Origin: Paenibacillus puerhi | Lineage (GTDB): Bacteria; Bacillota; Bacilli; Paenibacillales; NBRC-103111 | Direction of reading: 5' to 3' | Assembly: GCF_009846885.1 (NCBI RefSeq) | Contig: NZ_WUWM01000030.1 | Coordinates: 1 to 64,000, forward strand | Length of the DNA: 64,000 nucleotides | Shown: positions 15,816 through 24,698 of the stretch, piece after piece | Position numbering within the stretch: the stretch's first letter is position 1 | Layout: each line of letters starts with the position of its first letter | The notes under the pieces: generated by a model | The model's database searches: none | Told to the model about the DNA's origin: nothing | Seen by the model: the letters and a program-made list of their open reading frames with translations, nothing else | Position numbers and translations under genes: made by a program

Positions 15816-16766
15816 ATGAACAAATCGGCCCTGAAGGAAAACCGTATCCACGGCGACCCCAATCATCCCGTGAGCGTCTATGCGATCAGCTGTCCGCCCG
15901 AAGAGCTTCTGCTTGATCTGCATTGGCATGACGAGCTTGAATTTTTGATGGTAACCGAAGGAGAAGCCGAGCTTCGGATCGACTCGCGCGACTATCGCCT
16001 GCAAGCGGGGGAGGCTGTATTCGTCAATGCCGGCGAGCTTCATTCCGGGCAAGTGGCCGGCTCGAAGCCGTGCTCGTTTATGGCCGTCGTCTTCCATGCC
16101 AATCTGCTCGGCAGCGGGCCGCTCGATGCCGTACACGATCGGTACATCCTTCCTCTGATCCGCAAGGCTTACCGCGTCCCCGTCCATATCACGATGCAAA
16201 CGGAAGCCGAGCAAGGCCTGCTTGAGCTGCTGCGGCAGTTGTTCAGGGCCAGCAGTTCCCGGGAGCCCCTGCTCGAATTAACGACCAAGGGCCTGTTATG
16301 CCTGATCATGTCCCGGCTGCTCGGCATGAAGGACTCCTCGGGAGACGAGAGCGTCTCCCGAAGCGCCAGCGACAGTCATGAGCGTCTGAAATGCGCCATT
16401 ACCTACATCGAGCGGCATTACTCGGAGCCGATCCCCCTCAAGACGCTGGCCGAGACGGCCTCTATGAGCGAAGCTTATTTCTGCCGGTTTTTCAAGAAGA
16501 TGACGACCATGACCCCAGTCGAATTTATGAATCTGTACCGGGTCCGGCAAGCGTCGCTGATGCTGAAGCGCTCCGATCAGAAGGTCATGGACATCGCACT
16601 GGATACCGGCTTCAATAGCCTCAGTTACTTCAACGTCATGTTCAAGCAGCATTTCGGCTGTACCCCCGCCGCTTACCGCAAACGCGGGGAGCGGCAGGAA
16701 GCGCTCGTCCTCACCGTCGCCGAGGAAGGACTGAGCTCTGCGGAAGGAGATGATTCGTCTTCATGA
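15816..16766 (+). CDS. AraC-family regulator with cupin sensing domain
   Basis: A 316-residue cytoplasmic transcription factor. The N-terminal cupin (about 20-110; HWHDELEFLMVTEG) should bind a sugar. The C-terminal double helix-turn-helix (about 190-290) includes AYFCRFFKKMT and the hallmark VMDIALDTGFNSLSYFNVMF. AAGGAG lies eight bases before the ATG. It is divergent from the GH31 alpha-xylosidase, its likely target. Its stop overlaps the start of the CdaR-like gene (ATGA), so the two regulators are made from one transcript. Confidence 0.9.
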   Translation: MNKSALKENRIHGDPNHPVSVYAISCPPEELLLDLHWHDELEFLMVTEGEAELRIDSRDYRLQAGEAVFVNAGELHSGQVAGSKPCSFMAVVFHANLLGSGPLDAVHDRYILPLIRKAYRVPVHITMQTEAEQGLLELLRQLFRASSSREPLLELTTKGLLCLIMSRLLGMKDSSGDESVSRSASDSHERLKCAITYIERHYSEPIPLKTLAETASMSEAYFCRFFKKMTTMTPVEFMNLYRVRQASLMLKRSDQKVMDIALDTGFNSLSYFNVMFKQHFGCTPAAYRKRGERQEALVLTVAEEGLSSAEGDDSSS

Positions 16767-17872
16767 TCAACTATCAGATCGGCGCGGCTCTCGCCCAGAC
16801 GATCGTAGATGCGGCCAAGGAAGTGATCCGCTACGACATTAACTTTATCGGGGCCGACGGGATCGTCATCGCCAGCACCGCCCCGGAGCGTATAGGCACC
16901 TTTCATGAGGCGGGAAGGCAAGCCTTCGACTCGGAACAACCGGTTGAAGTCCTAGCGGCGGAGCCCTTCCAAGGCTCGCGGCCCGGCATTAATTACCCCA
17001 TCGTGGTGGATGGCTTGCGGCTGGGCGCGATCGGCATCACAGGCGATCCTGAGGCTTGCCGGTCATCGGGCTTCCTGCTGACCAAAATTACGGAGGTGCT
17101 TGTGCGGGAGCAGATGCAGACAAGTATCAGACAGTCGGCGGATGAAGTCCGTTCCTCCGCTACCCGCATGCTGATCTTCGGCGAAGGACCCGCGCAGTCT
17201 GGAGCCTCCCTCCAAGAAGCGCTTGAGTCGCTCCAGGTTCGACTCGATGAGCCTGTCTTCGTCATTCTGCTGGAAAGCGAGGCGGCGGGAAGCGGCCAAG
17301 CCTTTGACCCGCTGCTGACTTGGCTGCTTGAGGCAACGGGCGCGAAGCTGCATGCTTATCTGTTTCCGAACCGCTATGCCGTCATTGCCGAACAAAATCG
17401 CTACGGGCGAGTCCTCCAACTGCTGAGTGCGAACCGGACGGACCGGCCGTCCATCCGGGTAGGCCTCGGCGACTGTCGAAGCTGGAGCGAAGCCGAGGTC
17501 TCGTACCGCAATGCCAAGACCGCTATGCGTTATGCGGCCGCTCATGGACTTCGCTATCATGAATACGGAGCGCTGCACGTGGATATGCTGCTGGACCAGC
17601 TTCCGGTTGCCGTGAAGCGTGATTTTGCCCTCCAGCGGCTGGGCGTACTGTCTGAAGAGGAGCGTATGCTGCTGCGCGCCTACTTCCGGCATAATGTATC
17701 GTTGAAGGACACGGCGGAGGCGCTGTTTCTGCATAAAAATACGCTGCAATACCGACTCGACAAAATTATGGCCAAAACCGGTCTGGACCCGCGGCACTAC
17801 CAGTCATCCGTGGAGCTGTACATCGGGCTGCTTCTGGACGAGCGCCTGGAGGAGTCGGACCGTAACGGATGA
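16763..17872 (+). CDS. cdaR: CdaR-like carbohydrate diacid regulator
   Basis: A 369-residue regulator. The N-terminal sugar-diacid-recognition domain (about 1-135) begins MINYQIGAALAQTIVDAAKE and contains FIGADGIVIASTAPERIG. The C-terminal PucR-type HTH (about 305-360) contains FRHNVSLKDTAEALFLHKNT, then LQYRLDKI. In enterobacteria CdaR responds to glucarate, galactarate or glycerate and activates genes including garR and garK. Here glycerate kinase follows and a GarR-like reductase sits just beyond, so the same control logic is likely. The ATG overlaps the stop of the upstream AraC gene, implying translational coupling. Confidence 0.85.
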   Translation: MINYQIGAALAQTIVDAAKEVIRYDINFIGADGIVIASTAPERIGTFHEAGRQAFDSEQPVEVLAAEPFQGSRPGINYPIVVDGLRLGAIGITGDPEACRSSGFLLTKITEVLVREQMQTSIRQSADEVRSSATRMLIFGEGPAQSGASLQEALESLQVRLDEPVFVILLESEAAGSGQAFDPLLTWLLEATGAKLHAYLFPNRYAVIAEQNRYGRVLQLLSANRTDRPSIRVGLGDCRSWSEAEVSYRNAKTAMRYAAAHGLRYHEYGALHVDMLLDQLPVAVKRDFALQRLGVLSEEERMLLRAYFRHNVSLKDTAEALFLHKNTLQYRLDKIMAKTGLDPRHYQSSVELYIGLLLDERLEESDRNG

Positions 17873-17930
17873 GGGCCGATTTCCTCCTCCGATCCGCCTA
17901 TTCTCTTTTGGTACGCCGGACAAAAAAATA

Positions 17931-17984
17931 GGGACATTTCCGTTATCCGGCACATGGCCCACGGATATGCTGGAGCGGTATAAT
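17931..17984 (+). promoter_or_regulatory. Predicted activator-dependent promoter of glycerate kinase
   Basis: TATAAT at 17979-17984 lacks a recognisable -35 box. Upstream, TAGGGACATTT (17929-17939) followed by CGGCACA forms a motif that is repeated upstream of the twin-glycosidase operon at 30429-30457. The position, about 45-60 bases before the expected transcription start, suits an activator. Confidence 0.45.
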
Positions 17985-18024
17985 GCGGAATATCCAACGT
18001 TTTTGGTATAGGAGGAGACCGCTC

Positions 18025-19170
18025 ATGAAAGTCGTCATTGCCATCGATTCCTTCAAAGGCAGCGTGACTTCCCTGGAGGGCAGCGCAGCTATCGCAGCTG
18101 GCATCCGCAGCGTGTACCCGGATGCCGAGATCATCTCCCTGCCGGTAGCCGACGGCGGCGAGGGCACTGTAGAGGCGCTCGTAACCGCCAGCGGCGGGCG
18201 TTTCGTCAGCCTCGAGGTAACCGGTCCTCTCGGACAGCCTGTTGCCGCCGCTTACGGCTTGCTGGGAGACGGCCGTACCGCGGTCATCGAGGTTGCGGCT
18301 GTCTGCGGCCTGCCTCTTGTTCCGGAGGCGGCCCGCAATCCGCTGCACACCACGACCTTCGGGGTCGGAGAGATGATCGCCGGCGCTATGCGCCAGGGCG
18401 TACGGGATTTTATTATCGGGCTCGGCGGCAGCTCCACGAACGACGCCGGTACCGGGATGCTGCAGGCGCTCGGCTACCGCTTTCTGGATAAGGACGGCCA
18501 GGACGTAGGCCGCGGAGGAGCCGCCCTGCTGGACATCCACTCGATCGACGCAGCCGGAGCGCTGACCGGACTGCAGGCCTGCCGCTTTCGTATCGCCTGC
18601 GACGTTGACAACCCGTTATACGGGCCCGAGGGCGCGGCCTCTATCTTCGCCCCGCAAAAAGGCGCGGACGAGGAAGCCGTCCGGTTGCTGGATCGGGGCT
18701 TGAGGCAGTGGGCCACAGCGGCTGCCGACTTAACGGGAAGCGATATCGCTTCCGTGCCTGGAGCCGGGGCTGCCGGTGGGCTGGGCGCGGCATTCGTCGG
18801 CTTGCTCGGCGGGACTTTGGAGTCCGGCATCGGGGTGGCGCTGGAGATGATCGAGCTGGACCGCCACTTGGAGGGGGCTCAGCTCGTCATTACGGGCGAG
18901 GGCAAGCTGGACGGCCAGACCTCCAGAGGAAAGGTGCCTTACGGCGTCGCTCAGCTGGCGAGGAAGCGGGACATCCCGGTCATAGCGCTAGCCGGGTCCG
19001 TCGACCATGGCGCGGAAGCTTTGAATGACCACGGAATCACCGCCTATTTCCCTATTGTCAACGGCCCCATGTCCCTGGAAGATGCGATGGACCCGGCCGG
19101 AACCCGTTACCGCCTGCAGGCGACGGCCAGTCAGCTGCTGCGCTTGCTGCGGGCGGCGGGGCGATTGTGA
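18025..19170 (+). CDS. glxK: Glycerate kinase
   Basis: A 381-residue enzyme of the GarK/GlxK family that phosphorylates glycerate with ATP to 2-phosphoglycerate. Start ATG at 18025 follows GGAGG by nine bases and gives the canonical N-terminus MKVVIAIDSFKGSVTS. Further family motifs are LPVADGGEGTVEAL, GLGGSSTNDAGTGMLQALG and TGEGKLDGQTSRGKVP. It lies 152 bases after the CdaR-like gene and has its own promoter. It converges on the GarR-like reductase, which can supply glycerate from tartronate semialdehyde. A shared terminator separates them. Confidence 0.95.
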   Translation: MKVVIAIDSFKGSVTSLEGSAAIAAGIRSVYPDAEIISLPVADGGEGTVEALVTASGGRFVSLEVTGPLGQPVAAAYGLLGDGRTAVIEVAAVCGLPLVPEAARNPLHTTTFGVGEMIAGAMRQGVRDFIIGLGGSSTNDAGTGMLQALGYRFLDKDGQDVGRGGAALLDIHSIDAAGALTGLQACRFRIACDVDNPLYGPEGAASIFAPQKGADEEAVRLLDRGLRQWATAAADLTGSDIASVPGAGAAGGLGAAFVGLLGGTLESGIGVALEMIELDRHLEGAQLVITGEGKLDGQTSRGKVPYGVAQLARKRDIPVIALAGSVDHGAEALNDHGITAYFPIVNGPMSLEDAMDPAGTRYRLQATASQLLRLLRAAGRL

Positions 19171-19185
19171 CAGGAACGGAACGGC

Positions 19186-19231
19186 AAACAAGCAAGCGGG
19201 TGCGCAGAGTTTCCTGCCCGCTTGCTTGTTT
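19186..19231. terminator. Bidirectional terminator between glxK and the GarR-like gene
   Basis: Perfect 15-base arms AAACAAGCAAGCGGG (19186-19200) and CCCGCTTGCTTGTTT (19217-19231) lie between the two convergent genes. Confidence 0.8.
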
Positions 19232-19254
19232 ATGTTATGGCCTTGTCCCGGAGC

Positions 19255-20136
19255 CTACGGCCGGTAGGCCTTATACAGAGCCTGCGTCCCCTTCTCCGCA
19301 TACCCCATGTCCGCCAGACGCTGATAGAGCGATTCCGCCAGCGCCAGTCCCGGCAGGTCGAGCCCCATGTCCTTGGCCGCCTCCAGAGCGATCCCCATAT
19401 CCTTAATAAAATGCTTCACATAAAAACCCGGCTCAAAGTTGCCGTCGATGATGCGCGGAGCCAGATTGCTTAACGACCAGCTCCCGGCAGCGCCCGTCTC
19501 GATGCTCTTCAGCACCGTCTGCGGATCGAGTCCGGATGCCTTCGCATAAGCGAGCGCTTCGCACACGCCCATCATGTTCGACGCGATGGCGATCTGGTTG
19601 CACATTTTCGTATGCTGGCCTGATCCTGCCTTCCCTTGAAGGACGATGTTCGTCCCCATCAGCTCGAGCAGCGGACGGACCGCCTCGAAGGCTTCCTCAT
19701 CGCCGCCGGCCATGATGGACAGCCTCCCCTCTCTCGCTCCCACATCGCCGCCGGATACCGGCGCATCGAGCGCATGCAGTCCGCGCGCAGCCGCCGCCTC
19801 ATAGATACGCCGGGCAAGCAGCGGACTGGAGGTGGTCATATCGATCAGATAAGCCCCGGGCTTCGCCTGAGCGATCAGCCCCTGCTCCCCGAGATAAATC
19901 TGTTCCACGTCCTTCGGATACCCGACCATCGTGATGATGACGTCGCTGGCTGCCGCGAGTCCGGCGGGCGTATCCTGCCAGACCGCTCCCTCCGCGACGA
20001 GCTCCTCCGCCTTCTCTTGCGTACGGGTATACACGTGCAGTTTGTAGCCTGCCTTCAGCAAATGACCGGCCATGCTTTTCCCCATTACGCCGATCCCGAT
20101 AAATCCGACGGTGCTTACACCTGGTTTCAATGACAT
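19255..20136 (-). CDS. garR: Tartronate semialdehyde reductase / 3-hydroxyisobutyrate dehydrogenase family
   Basis: A 293-residue NAD(P)-dependent beta-hydroxyacid dehydrogenase. The Rossmann motif GFIGIGVMG is at residues 11-19, the substrate motif DAPVSGGDVGA near 124 and catalytic K177 in GSGQHTKMCNQ. GarR reduces tartronate semialdehyde to glycerate. This role is preferred over 3-hydroxyisobutyrate dehydrogenase because glycerate kinase and a CdaR-like regulator are adjacent. GGAGGAGG precedes the start. It is 48 bases downstream of the membrane AraC regulator gene, so it may also be read through from the twin-glycosidase operon. Confidence 0.8.
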   Translation of the reverse strand: MSLKPGVSTVGFIGIGVMGKSMAGHLLKAGYKLHVYTRTQEKAEELVAEGAVWQDTPAGLAAASDVIITMVGYPKDVEQIYLGEQGLIAQAKPGAYLIDMTTSSPLLARRIYEAAAARGLHALDAPVSGGDVGAREGRLSIMAGGDEEAFEAVRPLLELMGTNIVLQGKAGSGQHTKMCNQIAIASNMMGVCEALAYAKASGLDPQTVLKSIETGAAGSWSLSNLAPRIIDGNFEPGFYVKHFIKDMGIALEAAKDMGLDLPGLALAESLYQRLADMGYAEKGTQALYKAYRP

Positions 20137-20184
20137 TCCCTACTCCTCCTCCAATTCGTAGTCTCTTTACCCAGCGAATGACGC

Positions 20185-22512
20185 TCACCGGTTCGACATC
20201 CGGTACTGCTTCGGCGACATCTTGACGAACCGCTGGAAGGCCCGGTTCAAGTTACGTTCGGAATAACCGACAATCTCGGCGATCTCCATGATGTTGTGAT
20301 CGGTTTCCCGAAGCAACTGCTTCGCCTTCTCGACCTTGAACTCCATCACATATTCGATAAAGGAGCTTCCTGTCTCCTTCTTAAACAAGCGGCTAAGGTA
20401 CGACGGACTGACCCCGACCAGCTCCGCGCACTCGGATAAGGAATGCGTTCCGTCCGGGTGAGTCGTAATATGATTGCATACCCGCTGGATGAGCAGCCGG
20501 GTCGATTTCGTGCGAATTTCGTGACTGACCTGCTGATACAGCGGAAACAGCACCTCAATGAACCAGTCATGCACTTCCTTGGACGAATGATTGTCCTTCA
20601 ACTGATCGAAGAGGTTGTCGCCCAGCAGCTCCAATATGCCCGGTCCCTTCTCCTCCAAGGATTGAATGATCGAAGAAAGCAGCACCTGATAGCATTGGAA
20701 CACGATATTGGTCGACTCGGCCGTCCGCATCCGGTGGGCAAACTGGTGAAGCTCCATCTCCGCCTGCGGCAAGTCGCCGCTCCATAAAAATTCAATCATG
20801 CTTTCTTCGATCTCGCGGGGATACATGAAGATCGGATGCCGTTCGATGCGTATCATATCCTCGTAGAACAGGATTGTGTCCGCATCGTGGAACAACCGGA
20901 ACTGCAGCGCATGCCTTGCCGCCTTATAGGACGCCGCCAGTTCCTCCAGCTTGACGGCCCGGCCGATACCGGTCGAGACCGTGAACGATAAGTAGTTCGC
21001 CATCGCATCCCGCACTTGCTCGCTGTAGGTCAGCAGCATGTGACGCATCGCAGAGGGCGAGACGTCATCCGACAAGCGGATGATCGCCACGGCCTCCCGC
21101 TCGTCCTTGTCCACGACGTACCCGGTCATGTCCGGAAACCGGGCGAGCAGCTCGGACATCACGTTCTTCACGGCGAAGACGATGACAGCTCCTTCATGAG
21201 GAAGGAACCGCTTCTCCTTCAGGAGGTTTTCCACCTTCGTGATCAGGACGACAAACTGCCCGTCCGCCGGAATATGAAGCTCCCGGCAAGCTTCGGCAAG
21301 CTCGAATCGGTTCGCCGAGCCTCCGTCCTGCAGCTGCTTTTTCAGAAAACGGTCCCGCAGGTCAGGCTGAATATTTTTCACGTACCGATTCAGGGACTCT
21401 GCCTGCTCATTGAGGTAACTGAGACAAGAGCGGATCGTTTCGATTTCATTGCCCTTCGGCGTATCGCCGGTCCCGTTTCTCCGTAAATGCTCGCCATATT
21501 GCAATAGCTTCTGGATCGGATTATAAGCCAGCTTGGAAGAAAAAAACGTAAGCAGCATGCCGATCAGCACAAATATCGTAACCGAGAACACGATGAGCGC
21601 CCGAATCCAATCGAGCTGCCCGATCATCTCCTCCTCCGGCAGCAGCGAGACATACGTACGCCCGTAGGCATTCTTGTCATAGGCCAGAAGGTGACTGGCC
21701 TCTTCCAGATCCAGCACATATTGATCGGCGCGCTGCTCTCCGGTTAGCGCGGTACGCAAGGCCTGATCGAGGGACGCATCCTTGCCGAGCGAGTCTCTCC
21801 CCGAAGTATCCAGTATCACGCGATGCTGAGAATCGATCACGGTCACCTTCTGGTTCATTAAGCTGATGGAGTAGCTTCTCAGCAAGTCCCGCAAGGATTC
21901 CTCCAGCACTTGGATGACGAGAACGCCCTGGGGGGCGCCGGTGCTCATAATCGGCAGACGCCGGGTATAAGAGATGTAGCCCTGGCGGCTGGACTGGGGC
22001 AGGTAAAGCCAGCCAGCTTGCTCTTCCCCGCTCATCACGCTCCGAATATCGTCTCCTTGCGGAAAATCATCCAGCCTGGCCAACCCGTAATAGCTGGATA
22101 AGGCCATCGCCGAGCGATTATCGTAAAATATAATTTCCTGGATTAAGCTGTTCGTATTTTTGTGCAGCTGAAAAAACTCAAGCAGTTCGACCTGACTCAT
22201 AATATCGGACTCGTAGCCGGACCGTCCCAGCGAGCCGCGTATCAGCGGATTGCTCGCGAGCTGCAGCGATTCGTGCTCGATGCCCGTAAGCGCGCTCTCC
22301 ACCCGATCCTTCAGCTGTCGCAGCGAGGCCTTGTTGTCCTCCTGAAATTGTACGGTGAGCGTTTTCATAGAAACATGATAATAAGCGCTGCCCGCCAGCA
22401 CCACGGGGATGGAGACGGAAATACAGCCAAGCCAGATCAGACGCTTCAAATAATTATGGGTCGGCAGCAGCCAACGAAAGAGGGCTTGAATGGCATGAAG
22501 CATGGATTTCAT
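20185..22512 (-). CDS. Membrane-bound AraC-family regulator with extracytoplasmic sensor
   Basis: A 775-residue protein. Membrane helices near residues 22-45 and about 300 flank an extracytoplasmic sensor of roughly 250 residues. A cytoplasmic linker and a C-terminal AraC double HTH follow, with LVGVSPSYLSRLFKKETGSS, then IMEIAEIVGYSERNLNRAF. Such one-component regulators often activate the neighbouring sugar importer in Paenibacillus. The ATG at 22512 has AGGGGTG six bases upstream; a GTG at 22521 is an alternative start. It follows the second GHL6-like gene by 48 bases, in the same direction, and is likely the local activator of the 22.5-30.4 kb locus. Confidence 0.85.
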   Translation of the reverse strand: MKSMLHAIQALFRWLLPTHNYLKRLIWLGCISVSIPVVLAGSAYYHVSMKTLTVQFQEDNKASLRQLKDRVESALTGIEHESLQLASNPLIRGSLGRSGYESDIMSQVELLEFFQLHKNTNSLIQEIIFYDNRSAMALSSYYGLARLDDFPQGDDIRSVMSGEEQAGWLYLPQSSRQGYISYTRRLPIMSTGAPQGVLVIQVLEESLRDLLRSYSISLMNQKVTVIDSQHRVILDTSGRDSLGKDASLDQALRTALTGEQRADQYVLDLEEASHLLAYDKNAYGRTYVSLLPEEEMIGQLDWIRALIVFSVTIFVLIGMLLTFFSSKLAYNPIQKLLQYGEHLRRNGTGDTPKGNEIETIRSCLSYLNEQAESLNRYVKNIQPDLRDRFLKKQLQDGGSANRFELAEACRELHIPADGQFVVLITKVENLLKEKRFLPHEGAVIVFAVKNVMSELLARFPDMTGYVVDKDEREAVAIIRLSDDVSPSAMRHMLLTYSEQVRDAMANYLSFTVSTGIGRAVKLEELAASYKAARHALQFRLFHDADTILFYEDMIRIERHPIFMYPREIEESMIEFLWSGDLPQAEMELHQFAHRMRTAESTNIVFQCYQVLLSSIIQSLEEKGPGILELLGDNLFDQLKDNHSSKEVHDWFIEVLFPLYQQVSHEIRTKSTRLLIQRVCNHITTHPDGTHSLSECAELVGVSPSYLSRLFKKETGSSFIEYVMEFKVEKAKQLLRETDHNIMEIAEIVGYSERNLNRAFQRFVKMSPKQYRMSNR

Positions 22513-22560
22513 CAGGTTCACCCCTATGGATCGGAAGGTTCTCCCTCATTATAGCCGATG

Positions 22561-24597
22561 TCAGGTCTCCGTAGTAATGCGAATGCATTCCCACACGTCG
22601 AGCAGCGGTACGGCGAAGCGCAGCCTCCCGCCTTCGATCCGGCCGGGCAGCTCCTGTTCCTCGATCAATCGCTGAACCCGGCATGCCCCTGCGGACGGCT
22701 GCTCCATGCGAAGCTCGACCTCCAGATTATGCAGCGGCAGCGAAGTGGCGAGCGGCCTGCGGCCTGCGCCGTTGACCAGGTGCAGCAGCAGCTCGTTCTC
22801 CTTGCGGAACAGCGTCACCTGAAGTCCTGGGTACGAGGTGATCTTGAACAGCCGTTCCTCGCCGAGCGCCAGGTTAACGCTGTTCTCCACAAGCTTGTAA
22901 TGCTCCTCCAGCTTATATTCATGGATCAGATGACTGATCGAGAACGGGAAGTACAGCACCCCTCCGTCGCCGATGCGGTTCAGCAGCGCCAGCGGCAGAT
23001 CGGTATGGCTGACGGGCAGAGAAGCCCGCTCCGGAGGGGCTCCTACGCTCTCCAGCGGCGAGAATGGGGGCACCAGCGTCGCCAGCACCCGGCAGGAATC
23101 TCCCGCAGGCCGGCAGTAGGCGACCCGGCCCCGGTGGGCGATCAGCTCCGTCTGCTCAAGACCCGCCTGCAGCGGGTTTTCCTCGCCCTCGAATCTCAAG
23201 TAGGAGGCCGTCAGCGACTCACTGACGCAGGTCTCGCCTTTGATGCCGAGCAGCTCCGTCCATCCCCCCACCTCTTGCGGCGGCAGACCCTCCGCTATCA
23301 CATAACCCCCTCGCTCGGCGTAGAGCTGCAGCTCGCCGACGAAGCCTTCCGTATAGGCAAAGCCCTCCGGGACAATAAGCGCCTTGTATCGGGCCAGTCT
23401 CTCCGGTATCGCCTGCTCGGGCAGCAGCACATCGAACGGGATTTGTTTGTTGATCAGCGCATCGGCCCAGCCTTCCGCCGACCGGTCGGCATTCCACATC
23501 AGAGCAACCTGGGACAGCGGCTCCGCATCCTCCATATAGGCGTCGACCTTGGCCGCATGGGCATTCAGCTCGGCGACGGTGCTTAAGATGCGCTTGTCGG
23601 CGATCGTATCCGGCACGCCGGTGAGCGAGTGCCAGATTTGACCGCCGTTCGCCGGAATTTGCGCCAGCCAGAATCGGTATTCCGCCGTCGGCAGGCCCGT
23701 ATGCCGCCAGTCCATCCCCGGGCAGGAATGAACGATCCCGAACGGAGCGGGACGACCCGGCAGCGACCGGCCCAGCTTGATGCTCAGCGCCGGCTTCCAG
23801 AACTCGGGAATATGCGCATGTCCGAGCGATAAAATATCCTGGGGCTCCGTACAAAGCAGGTCCGTCGTCTCCGCCCGTTCGAATAAATTGTCGCGATACA
23901 AGTTGTAGTACAGGATCATCGGCACTTCGCTGCGGGCTTGCTTGATCAGCCGGTGCATCGACTCCATATTGTCGCGCATGCAGCGGGAGGAAAAGCCCGG
24001 CTCCAGCTCCTTGGCGAGCAGCGGCAGCTCCTTGCCGTACAGCTCCCTGTACTTGCGCTCGCACCGCTCGCAGCGGCAGAACATATAACCGGGCGCATTG
24101 AAGAAGACTCCGTCGATCTCGTAGCGGCTCAGCACCTCCCGGAGCACGGGAGCGGCCACGGCTTCATTGCGGTAATCTCCATTGATGCAGGTATTCATCA
24201 GCAGCGGCCATGGCCCCGGCCGTCCGGCGCCGACAATCTCGGGCTCGCCGCCGTCCTTGCGGACAAACCAGCTCGGACGCCGCAGATACACGGAATCCTC
24301 TGCCTTGCTGAAATCAAACCGTGCAATGAACCGGATGTCCTCTTCATGACAAGCCCGGATAACCTCTTCCAGCAGATCCATATCGTCCGGCAAATATTCA
24401 TTGACGGTATGGAACGGCACCTTGGACGGATACCACGCGTAGATGCCTCCTACGTTAAATACGATGGCATTCGCGCCCATCTCTTTCATCTGAGCAGCCA
24501 GCCTCCGAGGCTCGATCCTGGCTGTATCCCTTACCTGCAGATTGGGCTGGATGACCCGCAGCGGCTTTTGCCACCATGATTTCTGTGCCTGATTCAT
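22561..24597 (-). CDS. GHL6/GH42-like glycoside hydrolase, paralogue B
   Basis: A 678-residue cytoplasmic protein. An N-terminal TIM-barrel-like domain (about 15-340) with FIARFDFSKAED, DGVFFNAPGY and a Cys cluster CRCERCERKYRELYG resembles hypothetical glycosyl hydrolase 6 (PF14871). A GH42 trimerisation-like domain (about 370-560) and a small beta C-terminus follow. The Cys cluster recalls the zinc site of GH42 beta-galactosidases. No substrate can be assigned. ATG at 24597 follows GGAGG by seven bases. It is the fourth gene in the order paralogue A - lplB - ytcP - lplA - paralogue B. No signal peptide, so it probably acts on imported oligosaccharides. Confidence 0.7.
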   Translation of the reverse strand: MNQAQKSWWQKPLRVIQPNLQVRDTARIEPRRLAAQMKEMGANAIVFNVGGIYAWYPSKVPFHTVNEYLPDDMDLLEEVIRACHEEDIRFIARFDFSKAEDSVYLRRPSWFVRKDGGEPEIVGAGRPGPWPLLMNTCINGDYRNEAVAAPVLREVLSRYEIDGVFFNAPGYMFCRCERCERKYRELYGKELPLLAKELEPGFSSRCMRDNMESMHRLIKQARSEVPMILYYNLYRDNLFERAETTDLLCTEPQDILSLGHAHIPEFWKPALSIKLGRSLPGRPAPFGIVHSCPGMDWRHTGLPTAEYRFWLAQIPANGGQIWHSLTGVPDTIADKRILSTVAELNAHAAKVDAYMEDAEPLSQVALMWNADRSAEGWADALINKQIPFDVLLPEQAIPERLARYKALIVPEGFAYTEGFVGELQLYAERGGYVIAEGLPPQEVGGWTELLGIKGETCVSESLTASYLRFEGEENPLQAGLEQTELIAHRGRVAYCRPAGDSCRVLATLVPPFSPLESVGAPPERASLPVSHTDLPLALLNRIGDGGVLYFPFSISHLIHEYKLEEHYKLVENSVNLALGEERLFKITSYPGLQVTLFRKENELLLHLVNGAGRRPLATSLPLHNLEVELRMEQPSAGACRVQRLIEEQELPGRIEGGRLRFAVPLLDVWECIRITTET

Positions 24598-24620
24598 GTT
24601 CGTACCTCCGCTTCGGGACA

Positions 24621-24665
24621 ACCGGCGCTACCGGCAAGCTCCCCAGCTCGCCCGGTAACGCCGGC
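24621..24665 (-). other. Strong intercistronic hairpin after lplA
   Basis: ACCGGCGCTACCGGCAAGCT and AGCTCGCCCGGTAACGCCGGC pair almost throughout around a CCCC loop. There is no T-run, so it is more likely an mRNA-stabilising or processing element. It would protect the binding-protein message upstream, as is common after solute-binding-protein genes. Confidence 0.55.
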
Positions 24666-24698
24666 TCCCTCCTAGTCCTTCGGTTAAAGGCCCGCTCT

